Shown here piece by piece: positions 16,485 through 24,116 of a stretch of DNA of 64,000 bases (the first letter of the stretch is position 1; each line of letters starts with the position of its first letter). The notes below the pieces were generated by a model, which ran no database searches, had not been told where the DNA came from, and worked only from the letters and a program-made list of their open reading frames with translations. A program made the translations under genes and the position numbers. The stretch is from DASZIT01 sp036489495 (GTDB taxonomy: Bacteria; Actinomycetota; Acidimicrobiia; Acidimicrobiales; RAAP-2). Location: contig DASXFR010000069.1 of assembly GCA_036489495.1 (NCBI GenBank), positions 65,521-129,520 on the forward strand, written 5' to 3'.

Positions 16485-17426
16485 TCAGGACAGCCGATCG
16501 AGTTCGGCGCGGAGATCGTCGGGCAGCGGCGAGGTCCAGGTGGCCCGGGCCCCGGAGCCGGGGTGGTCGAAGGCCAGCTGGTAGGCGTGGAGAAACGGGC
16601 GGGTGACGGTGGCACCGGGAAGCGACCTTCCCCGGGCGTAGACCCCGTCACCGACCACCGGATGGCCGATGGCCGAGAGGTGGACCCGGATCTGATGGGT
16701 CCGGCCGGTCTCCAGGGTGGCCTCGACCAGGGTGGTCGGCACCGGCTCGGTGAACCGCTGCTCCACCCGGTAGCGGGTGCGGGCCTCTTTCCCCTTCCTC
16801 GACACCGACATCCGGGTCGGGGAGGTCACCGAACGACCGATCGGCGCGTCGACCACCCCGGATTCCCCGTCGACCTCCCCCAGCACCAGGGCCCGGTAGT
16901 GGCGCGACACCGTCCGGTCCCCGAGCTGGCCCACCAGCGAGCGGTAGGCGTCGGGGGTCCGGGCCACCACCAACAGCCCCGACGTTCCCCGGTCGAGCCG
17001 GTGGACGATGCCGGGCCGGTCGGGATCGGACCCCACCGCCTCGGCCAGCGACGCCAGGTCGGGGTAACGGGACAGCATCCCGTTCACCAGGGTGCCGGTC
17101 CGGTGTCCGGCTCCCGGGTGCACCACCAGCCCGGCGGGCTTGTCCACCACCACGATGTCGGCATCCTCATGGACCACCTCGAACACCACCGTCGGGTCGG
17201 CGTCGGGGGCGGGGACCGGCACGTCTTCGCCGAGTTCCACCGCCAGCAATTCGCCCTCCCGGAGCGGGCGGCTGCGGGCGTGGACGGTCACCCCTTCCAC
17301 CTGGACCCGGCCCGACGCCACCAGCTGGTCAACGGCGGAGCGGGAGATGTCGGCCAGCAACGCCACCGCCCGATCCACCCGGACCCCGTCGAGGGACGAG
17401 GGCACCGAGATGGAGAGCTGGCTCAC
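16485..17426 (-). CDS. rluD: RluA/RluD family rRNA/tRNA pseudouridine synthase
   Basis: This 313-residue enzyme isomerises uridine to pseudouridine, probably in 23S rRNA. An N-terminal S4 RNA-binding domain (DGVRVDRAVALLADISRSAVDQ) precedes the catalytic domain with IVVVDKPAGLVVHPGAGH and the RluA-type motif HRLDRGTSGLLVVAR, which contains the catalytic aspartate. Further on are GRTHQIRVHLSAIGHPVVGD and the conserved C-terminus. GTG 17426 overlaps the lspA stop (GTGA). The lspA-rluD pair is a long-known neighbour set in bacteria. Whether it acts on the RluD sites or other positions is not decidable here. Confidence 0.93.
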   Translation of the reverse strand: MSQLSISVPSSLDGVRVDRAVALLADISRSAVDQLVASGRVQVEGVTVHARSRPLREGELLAVELGEDVPVPAPDADPTVVFEVVHEDADIVVVDKPAGLVVHPGAGHRTGTLVNGMLSRYPDLASLAEAVGSDPDRPGIVHRLDRGTSGLLVVARTPDAYRSLVGQLGDRTVSRHYRALVLGEVDGESGVVDAPIGRSVTSPTRMSVSRKGKEARTRYRVEQRFTEPVPTTLVEATLETGRTHQIRVHLSAIGHPVVGDGVYARGRSLPGATVTRPFLHAYQLAFDHPGSGARATWTSPLPDDLRAELDRLS

Positions 17427-17926
17427 GAGGTCGGCGGCGGCCGAAACAGGGAGACGGCCAGCAGCAGGCAACCGACCACGATGCAGGCGTCGGCCACATT
17501 GAAGGTCGGCCAGAAGTGGAAGTCGATGAAGTCGACCACCGCCCCGTGATCGCCTCGGAACATCCGGTCGGACAGGTTGCCCACCGCGCCCCCGATGATC
17601 AGCCCGAAGATGGCGGCCCGGGCGAAGGACGGCGAACGGTAGACCAGTACCAGCAGCACCGTGACCAGAATGACGGCGATCACCACCAGTACCGCCGAGT
17701 CCCCCTGGAACAGGCTGAAGGCCGAACCGGTGTTCCGGCTCAAGGCCAGATCCAGGGTCCAGATCACGTGGATCGGGCCGGTGTCCAGGCGGTCGACCGC
17801 CCACCATTTGGTCAGCTGATCCACCACCACCACCACGGCGGCCACCGCGACCGCGCCGCCCAGCCGGAGGGACGCGCCGGCCGGGGCACCCCGTCGAACC
17901 GTGCTCGATTCGGCGTTGCCGGTCAG
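17423..17926 (-). CDS. lspA: Lipoprotein signal peptidase
   Basis: LspA is the membrane aspartyl protease that cleaves prolipoprotein signal peptides. Conserved boxes are VDQLTKWWAV, SRNTGSAFSLF, GGAVGNLSDR (first catalytic Asp) and VVDFIDFHFWPTFNVADACI (second catalytic Asp), with four transmembrane helices. The only GTG in frame (17845) would leave nine residues before the DQLTK motif and destroy the first helix. An in-frame stop at 17948-17950 blocks longer versions. The only other candidate near the upstream stop is CTG at 17926, overlapping it as CTGA and giving 167 residues, the normal family length. I therefore annotate the CTG start. Confidence 0.85.
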   Translation of the reverse strand: MTGNAESSTVRRGAPAGASLRLGGAVAVAAVVVVVDQLTKWWAVDRLDTGPIHVIWTLDLALSRNTGSAFSLFQGDSAVLVVIAVILVTVLLVLVYRSPSFARAAIFGLIIGGAVGNLSDRMFRGDHGAVVDFIDFHFWPTFNVADACIVVGCLLLAVSLFRPPPTS

Positions 17927-18660
17927 CGTCGCGACAGCCCCCCGCTCTTACAGGCCATGCACAGCCGGGCATAGGGCAGGGCCCGGAGCCGGGTCTTGGG
18001 GATCGGCTGGAAGCAGCGCTCGCAGATGCCGTAGGTCTTTCGGGCGATGCGCTCCAGCGCGTCGTCGATCTCCTCCACCGCCGCCTGGGCCTGCGCCGAG
18101 AGAGCCAGATCGCGCTCCCGGTCGACCGCCACCGTTCCCCCCTCGCCGCCCTCGGCGTCGAACTGCACGTCGCCGGGCTCGCGTTCTTGGGCCAGCGAGT
18201 CGGCCTCGGCTCGGAGGTCCTCGGCCTGGCCCTGGGCCACCGCCCGCTCTTCGAGCAGCAACAGCCGCTGCTCCTCGAGGAACTTGGCGTCCTTGGCGTA
18301 GGGGCCCACCGTCGGCCGCTTGGGGGCGGGCGGAGCCACCGCCGCCTTCTTGGCCGGGGCGGTCTTCTTGGCCGGGGCGGCCTTGGCGGCGGGAGCGGTC
18401 TTCTTGGCCGGAACCGCCCGTTTGGCCGGGGCGGCCTTCTTGGCCGGGGCCGCCTTGCGGACCGGCGTCGTCTTCTTGGCTGGGGCCACCTTGCGGGCCG
18501 GGGCCACCTTGCGGGCCGGCGTCGTCTTCTTGGCCGGGGCGGTCTTCTTGGCCGGCACCGCCCGCTTGGCCCGGGCCACCTTCTTGGCCGGGGTGGTCTT
18601 CTTGGTCCCCTTGCGGGCCGGCGCCGCTTTCACCACTGGCGCCCGCTTCTTCGTCGTCAT
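17923..18660 (-). CDS. DksA/TraR-type zinc-finger protein with a long Lys/Ala/Pro repeat N-terminus
   Basis: The C-terminal ~115 residues form a TraR/DksA-like protein: a coiled coil (FLEEQRLLLLEERAVAQGQA), then the C4 zinc finger ICERCFQPIP...LCMACK. Such proteins bind the RNA polymerase secondary channel. The first ~110 residues are a low-complexity array of AKK/ARK units with the PAKKT and PAKKA look of histone H1 or HU tails, which suggests nucleic acid binding (inference). The start has a strong Shine-Dalgarno (GGAGG with AAGGA following). A consensus-like promoter is at 18751-18779. lspA overlaps its stop. Confidence 0.85.
   Translation of the reverse strand: MTTKKRAPVVKAAPARKGTKKTTPAKKVARAKRAVPAKKTAPAKKTTPARKVAPARKVAPAKKTTPVRKAAPAKKAAPAKRAVPAKKTAPAAKAAPAKKTAPAKKAAVAPPAPKRPTVGPYAKDAKFLEEQRLLLLEERAVAQGQAEDLRAEADSLAQEREPGDVQFDAEGGEGGTVAVDRERDLALSAQAQAAVEEIDDALERIARKTYGICERCFQPIPKTRLRALPYARLCMACKSGGLSRR
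18330..18650 (-). repeat. Degenerate tandem repeat encoding AKK/ARK units
   Basis: Roughly 30 imperfect 9-15 bp units (GCCAAGAAGACC-like on the coding strand) make up the N-terminal third of the DksA-like gene. Confidence 0.8.
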
Positions 18661-18750
18661 TCCTTCAAACCTCCTCAGGGACCGACCGCACCCGCCATGA
18701 CCCCATTTGGGCCGGAAAAACGTGTGAATCTGCGTTGTGGTGAGCGGGTG

Positions 18751-18779
18751 ACGATACCGTGCCCAACCGGGCCCGGCAA
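18751..18779 (-). promoter_or_regulatory. Promoter TTGCCG-N17-TATCGT for the DksA-like gene
   Basis: The -35 TTGCCG (18774-18779) and -10 TATCGT (18751-18756) are at ideal 17-bp spacing on the minus strand, about 90 nt before the ATG at 18660. The remaining bases up to 18931 contain no gene or other clear signal, apart from a weak GGAGA/TCTCC palindrome just past the divIVA stop. Confidence 0.6.
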
Positions 18780-18931
18780 TCCGTCAGGCCATCGACCGTG
18801 CCGGGCACCATAGCGGGTGAACACCGATCGTCAGTCGGCACCGTCGACGACGGGGGCGATTTCCCCTGTTCAGCCGGGCAGAGATTGGCTGGACGCCGGA
18901 GACCTCTCCGCGGCTGGCGCCGCCGGACGGT

Positions 18932-19633
18932 TCAGCTGGGACGGGCGGGTGCGGCGTCTCCCGATTTCGGCGCGCTCCGGGCGCCCGCCGGTTGGCTGTC
19001 GGCGGCCGGGGGTCGGGACTGCCCGGCGGCGGGTTGGGCGGCCGGACGCCCGGCCAGGGCGGCGGCCGGCTGCACGTTGTCATCGACCCACTTGATGACC
19101 TCGGTGAGGGCGGCCCGCAACCGTTGGCGTTCGGACTCGAGATGGCGGGCCATCGACTCCACGTCGCCGGTGAGCTGCACCCGGATCCCTTCGAGCCGGG
19201 TCACCTCCTCCCGCAGCTTGCGCTCGGAATCGGCGGTGATCTGGGCGACGTTGGACTCGGCGTTGGCTCGCACGCTCCGGGCGTGGGCTTCGGCTTCGGC
19301 CACCAGCTTCGCCGCCCGGGCCTCGGCGTCGGCCTTGGTCTCGTCGACGAATTTCTGCGCCAACAGCAGGGTGCGTTGGAGGGTCTCGTCGGCCATGCCC
19401 GCATCCTGGGCGGCGGCCGGCGCCGGGCGCGGCTCGGACGATTCGAGCTGGGAGATGCGCTCGCTGGCCTGGCGGAGTCGTTCGTTGGCCTGGCGGAGCT
19501 GCTCCTGGAGCCCTTCGGCCTCGACCGCCGCCTTCTCCAGATACTCGTCGACGTCATCCCGGTGGTACCCCTTGAGGGTCTCCCGGAACTCGACGGTCCG
19601 TAGCGAATCAAGGGCTGATTGTGACGAAGCCAT
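18932..19633 (-). CDS. divIVA: DivIVA (Wag31-like) polar growth/division protein
   Basis: DivIVA is a coiled-coil scaffold that recruits wall synthesis to the poles. In this 233-residue protein the N-terminal membrane-binding domain is present (TVEFRETLKGYHRDDVDEYL). It is followed by a long coiled coil (about residues 40-60 and 85-190, e.g. LAQKFVDETKADAEARAAKL) and an Ala/Pro-rich tail. Its position after ftsZ, sepF and yggT is the standard Gram-positive order. ATG 19633 gives the canonical domain start. An ATG at 19735 overlapping the yggT stop would add 34 Pro-rich residues and cannot be excluded. Confidence 0.92.
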   Translation of the reverse strand: MASSQSALDSLRTVEFRETLKGYHRDDVDEYLEKAAVEAEGLQEQLRQANERLRQASERISQLESSEPRPAPAAAQDAGMADETLQRTLLLAQKFVDETKADAEARAAKLVAEAEAHARSVRANAESNVAQITADSERKLREEVTRLEGIRVQLTGDVESMARHLESERQRLRAALTEVIKWVDDNVQPAAALAGRPAAQPAAGQSRPPAADSQPAGARSAPKSGDAAPARPS

Positions 19634-19731
19634 GCCGGACATGCTAGCTGGGCTGGGCTGATGGCCCGTGGATAGCGCCTCGGCCTCCGGGGTGGCGGTC
19701 GGGTCGGCGTCGGGACGGTTTCGCGGCCGTC

Positions 19732-19989
19732 TCATCCCAGCACCAGCGGCAGGATGATGACCTGGATGACCAGGATCACCACCAGGACGGACAGATCCAG
19801 TCCGACCCCCCCGATCCGGGCGGTGGGGAGCACTCTTCGCACCAGATTGAGGACCGGATCGCAGACCACCGCCAGCCCCCGCTGGATCCGGCGCACCGGC
19901 GAGTCATAGGCGGGCTGGACCCAACTCAGCAGCGAGTAGGCGATCAGCACGAAGACATAGAGCTCCAGCAGGTAGCCGATGAGACGCAT
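19732..19989 (-). CDS. yggT: YggT family membrane protein
   Basis: An 85-residue protein with two hydrophobic helices (LLELYVFVLIAYSLLSW and LSVLVVILVIQVIILPLVL) separated by the YggT motif PVRRIQRGLAVVCDPVLNLVRRVLP (shown here as one conserved block around residues 30-55). Members sit next to sepF and divIVA in many Gram-positives and are linked to osmotic tolerance or division, without a defined mechanism. It lies between sepF and divIVA on the same strand, 38 nt after sepF. Confidence 0.88.
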   Translation of the reverse strand: MRLIGYLLELYVFVLIAYSLLSWVQPAYDSPVRRIQRGLAVVCDPVLNLVRRVLPTARIGGVGLDLSVLVVILVIQVIILPLVLG

Positions 19990-20027
19990 GGCTGTTCAGA
20001 CTATCCCGGCGGATCAGGCCGGAGGGC

Positions 20028-20582
20028 TCAGGGGTTGACGAGACCGCGCTCGGTCAAACGCTGCCGCTCCTCTTCTGACACCTTCACGTTGGAAGGGGTG
20101 AGCAGGAACACCTCGTCGGCCACCCGTTCCATCCCGCCGGCCAGGGCGTAGGTGACCCCGCTGCAGAAGTCGATCATCCTCCGCTGCAGGTCACGATCCC
20201 CGCTCTGGAGGTTGACGATCACCGGTTGGTTGGCCATCAGCCGGTTGGCGATCTCCTGGGCATCGGCGAAGCGATTGGGCGCCACCACGTGCACCTTGGC
20301 CCCGGCCGCCTCGGCCGAAATGGGCCGGATGGAGGAGGCCCGGGCGATGGTGGGCTGCTGGGCGACCGGGACGGGTCCGGGCGGCTCTTCCAGCGGCAGG
20401 GTCCGGATCCGGCTGGGGGCAACCGCCGGCATCGGGTCATCCCGCTCGTCCAGCCGTCTCGGCCGTTGGGGGGCGTGGCTGACCTGGGCCGGGCCGCGAG
20501 GCTCGTCATAGTCGTAGTCGTCGTAGTCATCATCGACGAGGCCCAGATAGGCCATCGTCTTCTTCATAAATGAGGCTGCCAT
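20028..20582 (-). CDS. sepF: Cell division protein SepF
   Basis: SepF is the membrane anchor of FtsZ in organisms lacking FtsA. The 184-residue protein has the amphipathic N-terminal helix (FMKKTMAYLGLV), an acidic Asp/Tyr-rich linker (DDDYDDYDYDEP) and the C-terminal SepF domain (VHVVAPNRFADAQEIANRL, PVIVNLQSGDRDLQRRMIDF, DFCSGVTYAL). The ATG at 20582 follows a good Shine-Dalgarno (GGAGGGAAAG). It is consistent with the absence of ftsA in this cluster. Confidence 0.95.
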   Translation of the reverse strand: MAASFMKKTMAYLGLVDDDYDDYDYDEPRGPAQVSHAPQRPRRLDERDDPMPAVAPSRIRTLPLEEPPGPVPVAQQPTIARASSIRPISAEAAGAKVHVVAPNRFADAQEIANRLMANQPVIVNLQSGDRDLQRRMIDFCSGVTYALAGGMERVADEVFLLTPSNVKVSEEERQRLTERGLVNP

Positions 20583-20641
20583 CTTTCCCTCCGCTCGACA
20601 GCGTAGTGCCTGACTCGCATGGTGGGTGGATACCTGGCGGG

Positions 20642-21316
20642 TCAGTCCTTCGGCGGCCGGTCCCCGAAAAGACCCCTCCCAACGCGTATCATCGTCGACC
20701 CTTCGGCCACCGCCACCTCGAGGTCCTCGGTCATCCCCATCGAGCGAACCGGCAGGTCAAGCCCATCGGCCAGAACGCTGACCGCCCGGAACCCGGCCCG
20801 GGACCCCTCGGGTGGGCCCGGCGGCCCGACCGCCATCAGCCCGGCCACCTCCAGGGCCTCGTCGCGCAAGGCCGAGACCAGCCCGACCACGCCATCGGGG
20901 GGGCATCCGCCCCGCCCGGGGATCCCGGCGATGTCCACCTGGACCAGCACGCTCGCCCCCGGTCGCCGCTTGGCGATGGCCCGACCCTCCTCCAGGCGGC
21001 TGACCCCCTGCCAGCACGCCACCAGAGGGGCCAGCCGGGGGACCTTGTTCCGCTGGATGGCGCCCAGGAAGTGCCACCGGGGCACCGGGTCGGCGCCCTC
21101 GGTCTCGGCCGCCTTGGCCACCAATTCGTCGGCGTAGTTCTCCCCGATGTCGACGATGCCGGCGCCGAGGGCACCCCGCACCGCGTCGGCGCCGAACCCC
21201 TTGGTCACCGCCACCACCCCGACCCCGGCCGGATCCCCCCCGGCGGCGGCAATCCGCTCCCGGACTCCGTCCAGGCGGACGGCGATGTCGGCGGCGTCGA
21301 ACCGGGTCGGCACCAT
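20642..21316 (-). CDS. YggS family pyridoxal phosphate homeostasis protein
   Basis: A 224-residue alanine-racemase-fold protein that binds PLP and buffers its level. Visible features are VVAVTKGFGADAVR (Lys that forms the PLP aldimine), DIGENYADELVAKA, WHFLGAIQRNKV, LVQVDIAG, and the C-terminal SMGMTEDLEVAVAEGSTMIRVGRGLFG. The start overlaps the pgeF stop as ATGA. The ftsZ-pgeF-yggS-sepF order is conserved in actinobacteria. Confidence 0.92.
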   Translation of the reverse strand: MVPTRFDAADIAVRLDGVRERIAAAGGDPAGVGVVAVTKGFGADAVRGALGAGIVDIGENYADELVAKAAETEGADPVPRWHFLGAIQRNKVPRLAPLVACWQGVSRLEEGRAIAKRRPGASVLVQVDIAGIPGRGGCPPDGVVGLVSALRDEALEVAGLMAVGPPGPPEGSRAGFRAVSVLADGLDLPVRSMGMTEDLEVAVAEGSTMIRVGRGLFGDRPPKD

Positions 21317-22035
21317 CAGCGGTGGTCCCCGGCCGTCGACCACACCACCATCGCCTGCCGCTCCGCCTCGGCCCGCCCCCGGTGCGAGAAGTACCGGTCG
21401 TCGCAGGACGTGCAGGCCTCGACCCCGGGGACCGGACGGACGCCGGCGGCATCGAAGGCAGCGGTGACGGCGGCCGGCAGGTCCAGCGCCGGTTGGCCGG
21501 TGGCCGACACCGAGCGGACGCCGTCGCCGTAGCGCGCCGCCACCGACTCGAGGTCGACGTCGGAGAACGGGTAGCACTCGGCATGGATGACGGGACCCAC
21601 CGCGCCGTGGACGGCGGTGGCCCCGAGGCCGCGCATGGCCACGGCGGCGGCTTCGACGACGCCGCCCAGCAGGCCCCGCCAGCCGGCGTGGACGGCGGCG
21701 AAGACGCCCTCGTCACTCCCCAGCGCGATCGCCGCGCAGTCGGCGGTCAAGACGGCCAGGCCCACCGATGGTGAAGCCGACACCAACCCGTCGCCCTCCG
21801 GGAGCCCGCCGGCCGGAGTGTCCTCGGTGACGATGTGGATGGTGGCGCCGTGGACTTGTCGGAGCCGATGGAGTCGTAACCGGTCGGGACGGCTTCCGGA
21901 CACCTGGACGACGAACCGGTCGAGTGGATCCGTAGACCCCGGCGGCCAGCGTTGGTCCCCGTGCGAACGATCTGACCACCCGGCCCGGATGTCTCCGGTG
22001 AGGGTGACGATGACGGGTGAGCGGCTCCGGGTCAG
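21316..22035 (-). CDS. pgeF: Peptidoglycan editing factor PgeF (YfiH, multicopper-oxidase-like)
   Basis: PgeF removes misincorporated residues from muropeptide precursors and was formerly annotated as polyphenol oxidase. The ligand motifs are present: LRQVHGATIHIV, LTADCAAIAL, AAVHAGWRGLLGG and GPVIHAECYPF. A GTG at 21903 would delete the N-terminal strand region. The frame upstream (VIVTLTGDIRAGWSDRSHGD) looks like the family N-terminus and contains no ATG, GTG or TTG up to the ftsZ stop, where a CTG (22035) overlaps it as CTGA. That start gives 239 residues, the usual length, and is preferred here. Confidence 0.85.
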   Translation of the reverse strand: MTRSRSPVIVTLTGDIRAGWSDRSHGDQRWPPGSTDPLDRFVVQVSGSRPDRLRLHRLRQVHGATIHIVTEDTPAGGLPEGDGLVSASPSVGLAVLTADCAAIALGSDEGVFAAVHAGWRGLLGGVVEAAAVAMRGLGATAVHGAVGPVIHAECYPFSDVDLESVAARYGDGVRSVSATGQPALDLPAAVTAAFDAAGVRPVPGVEACTSCDDRYFSHRGRAEAERQAMVVWSTAGDHR

Positions 22036-23159
22036 CGAAGGAAGGACGGGACGTCGAAGTCGTCGTCCCCGAGGTCGAGGTCGTCGTCATCGGTCGGCGA
22101 GGCGAAGATGTCCTCGTGGGCCGTTTCCAAGCCGAGCACCTTGCTGTGACCTTCGTCCCGGCCGGCGGAGGTGTGGGCCGGCTCTGCCGAACCCCGGCCT
22201 CCGGACTCCCAGCGTTCGAAGCCGGCGGCGATGACGGTGACCCGGACCTCATCGCCCATCTCCTCGTCGATCACACTGCCGAAGATGATGTTGGCGTCGG
22301 GATGGGCCACCCCGTGGATGATCTCCGCCGCCTCATTGACTTCGAACAGGCCGAGATCGGGTCCACCGGCGATGTTGAGCAGGATGCCGCGTGCCCCTTC
22401 GATCGACGCCTCGAGCAGCGGGCTGGTGATGGCGGCCCGGGCGGCATTCACCGACCGGCCTTCACCGGTCGACGAGCCGATCCCCATGATGGCGGTGCCG
22501 GCGTTGCTCATGATCATCTTCACGTCGGCGAAGTCGGTGTTGATCAAACCCGGAATCGTGATCAGGCTGGTGATGCCCTGGACCCCCTGCATCAGCACCT
22601 CGTCGGCCATCTTGAAGGCGTTGACCATCGAGGTCTTCTCGCTCGACACGGTCAGCAACCGGTCGTTGGGAATGATGATGAGGGTGTCGACCTTCTCTTT
22701 GAGGTTTTGAATGCCGGCTTCGGCCTGGACCGAACGACGCCGGCCCTCGAAGGTGAACGGACGGGTCACCACCCCGATGGTGAGGGCACCCAAGCTCTTG
22801 GCGATCTCCGCGACCACCGGGGCAGCGCCGGTTCCGGTGCCACCACCCTTGCCGGCGGTGATGAACACCATGTCGGCGCCCTTCAGCGCCTCCTCGATCT
22901 CCGACCGGTGTTCCTCGGCAGCCAGACGCCCAACTTCGGGGTCACTTCCGGCCCCCAGTCCCCGGGTCAGCTGACGGCCGATGTCCAACTTCAGATCGGC
23001 GTCGCTCATCAGGAGCGCTTGGGCGTCGGTGTTGGTGGCAATAAACTCGACGCCGCGAAGTCCGGCCTCGATCATGCGGTTGACGGCGTTCACGCCGCCG
23101 CCTCCCACCCCCACCACCTTGATGACGGCGAAGTAGTTGTTCTGAGCAGGAACGGTCAT
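22032..23159 (-). CDS. ftsZ: Cell division protein FtsZ
   Basis: The tubulin-like GTPase that forms the Z ring. The 375 residues include KVVGVGGGGVNAVNRMIEAG, the tubulin signature GGGTGTGAAPVVAEIAK, the T7 loop region (NTDFADVKMIMSNAGTA), and a ~60-residue linker ending in DDDFDVPSFLR, the C-terminal peptide that binds SepF. ATG 23159 (MTVPAQNNYFAVIKV) has GGGAA upstream and its own promoter at 23217-23245 within the 147-bp gap after ftsQ. It is the last essential division gene of the dcw cluster and overlaps pgeF. Confidence 0.98.
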   Translation of the reverse strand: MTVPAQNNYFAVIKVVGVGGGGVNAVNRMIEAGLRGVEFIATNTDAQALLMSDADLKLDIGRQLTRGLGAGSDPEVGRLAAEEHRSEIEEALKGADMVFITAGKGGGTGTGAAPVVAEIAKSLGALTIGVVTRPFTFEGRRRSVQAEAGIQNLKEKVDTLIIIPNDRLLTVSSEKTSMVNAFKMADEVLMQGVQGITSLITIPGLINTDFADVKMIMSNAGTAIMGIGSSTGEGRSVNAARAAITSPLLEASIEGARGILLNIAGGPDLGLFEVNEAAEIIHGVAHPDANIIFGSVIDEEMGDEVRVTVIAAGFERWESGGRGSAEPAHTSAGRDEGHSKVLGLETAHEDIFASPTDDDDLDLGDDDFDVPSFLR

Positions 23160-23216
23160 GTATTCCCTTACCCTCGACAAAAGGTTGAAACCGTTCCAAC
23201 CAGCGAGTTCGACACA

Positions 23217-23245
23217 ACGATACGGTTCATGGAGTACCTGGTCAA
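23217..23245 (-). promoter_or_regulatory. ftsZ promoter TTGACC-N17-TATCGT
   Basis: The -35 TTGACC (23240-23245) and -10 TATCGT (23217-23222) are at 17-bp spacing and 58 bp upstream of the ftsZ ATG. The same -10 hexamer is used by the DksA-like gene promoter. This would let ftsZ be expressed independently of the long mur transcript. Confidence 0.65.
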
Positions 23246-23306
23246 GCAACCTCGACGTTGTCAAGAGCTTAATTCGTCTCGGTTCCCAGGTGAGGGATGG
23301 TGCTCG

Positions 23307-24116
23307 TCAACTCACCGTCGGCGCCCCCGGAACGGTGACGTCGATGGTTTTCATCCCTTTGAGTGACGCGTGGGCGATGATACTGGCCACGTCCTGGTAC
23401 TTGACGTTGAGATCGGAGTCGGTGCCCATCACCACGGTGAGGCCCGAGTTGAGGGCGAGGTCGACAGTTCGGTCCGGCGCCACCGTGACCGACACCACCT
23501 GGGCGGAAAACGCCAGGGGCAGTGTCCGGCACACCTGCAATCCGGAGGCGGCCAACGTCGGCAGCCCGTGCCCCACCGGGGCGGGGGCGACCGGCCCGGC
23601 GGTGGTGGTCACCACCAGCTGCACCAGCCCGGCCGGCCGGGTCGGCTGCAGGGCCAGGACCCGCCCGGTGGCGTCTACCTGGGCCCAGAGGCCGGACGGG
23701 CCGGCCACCACCGCCACCGGCACCCGTTCGGTCACCGTCACCTGCACGCCGTCGGGCCAGTGCCGGCTCACCTGGGCGGTCCGAATGAACGGGAGCGCGC
23801 TGACCCGGGACTCGGCGGCCCCCGCGTCCAGACTGATCAGCAACGGCCGGTGGGCGAGGCCGGCGGCGTTGACGATCTCGGCGGTGGTGGTGTGGGCATG
23901 GGCGCCGGTCACCGTCACCACCCGCGCCGAGAAGAACGAGGTGTGCAGCAGCGCGAACCCCCCGCCGATGATCGCCACCACCACCAGAACCGCGATGACG
24001 ACCCGGAGTCGGCGCCGACCGATGCCCCGCTGCACCGACTGGCGGCGTTGACGGATCCGCGGGTCGATGGACGGCCGACCTCTTGCCGGCGGACGCCGGG
24101 GAGGTGACGTCACCAC
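23307..24116 (-). CDS. ftsQ: Cell division protein FtsQ/DivIB
   Basis: A bitopic divisome protein of 269 residues. It has an Arg-rich cytoplasmic tail (RIRQRRQSVQRGIGRRRLR), one transmembrane helix (VVIAVLVVVAIIGGGFALLH), then a POTRA domain (ARVVTVTGAHAHTTTAEIVN, LPFIRTAQVSRHWPDGVQV) and a beta domain ending in IDVTVPGAPTVS. GTG 24116 overlaps the murB stop by 7 nt. The next codon is also GTG and could serve as start. Confidence 0.9.
   Translation of the reverse strand: MVTSPPRRPPARGRPSIDPRIRQRRQSVQRGIGRRRLRVVIAVLVVVAIIGGGFALLHTSFFSARVVTVTGAHAHTTTAEIVNAAGLAHRPLLISLDAGAAESRVSALPFIRTAQVSRHWPDGVQVTVTERVPVAVVAGPSGLWAQVDATGRVLALQPTRPAGLVQLVVTTTAGPVAPAPVGHGLPTLAASGLQVCRTLPLAFSAQVVSVTVAPDRTVDLALNSGLTVVMGTDSDLNVKYQDVASIIAHASLKGMKTIDVTVPGAPTVS

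Noticed and set aside
19634..19735. 34-residue N-terminal extension of DivIVA
   Set aside because: It is possible because ATG 19735 overlaps the yggT stop, but the family normally begins within about 15 residues of the conserved EF motif, so the shorter form was kept as primary.
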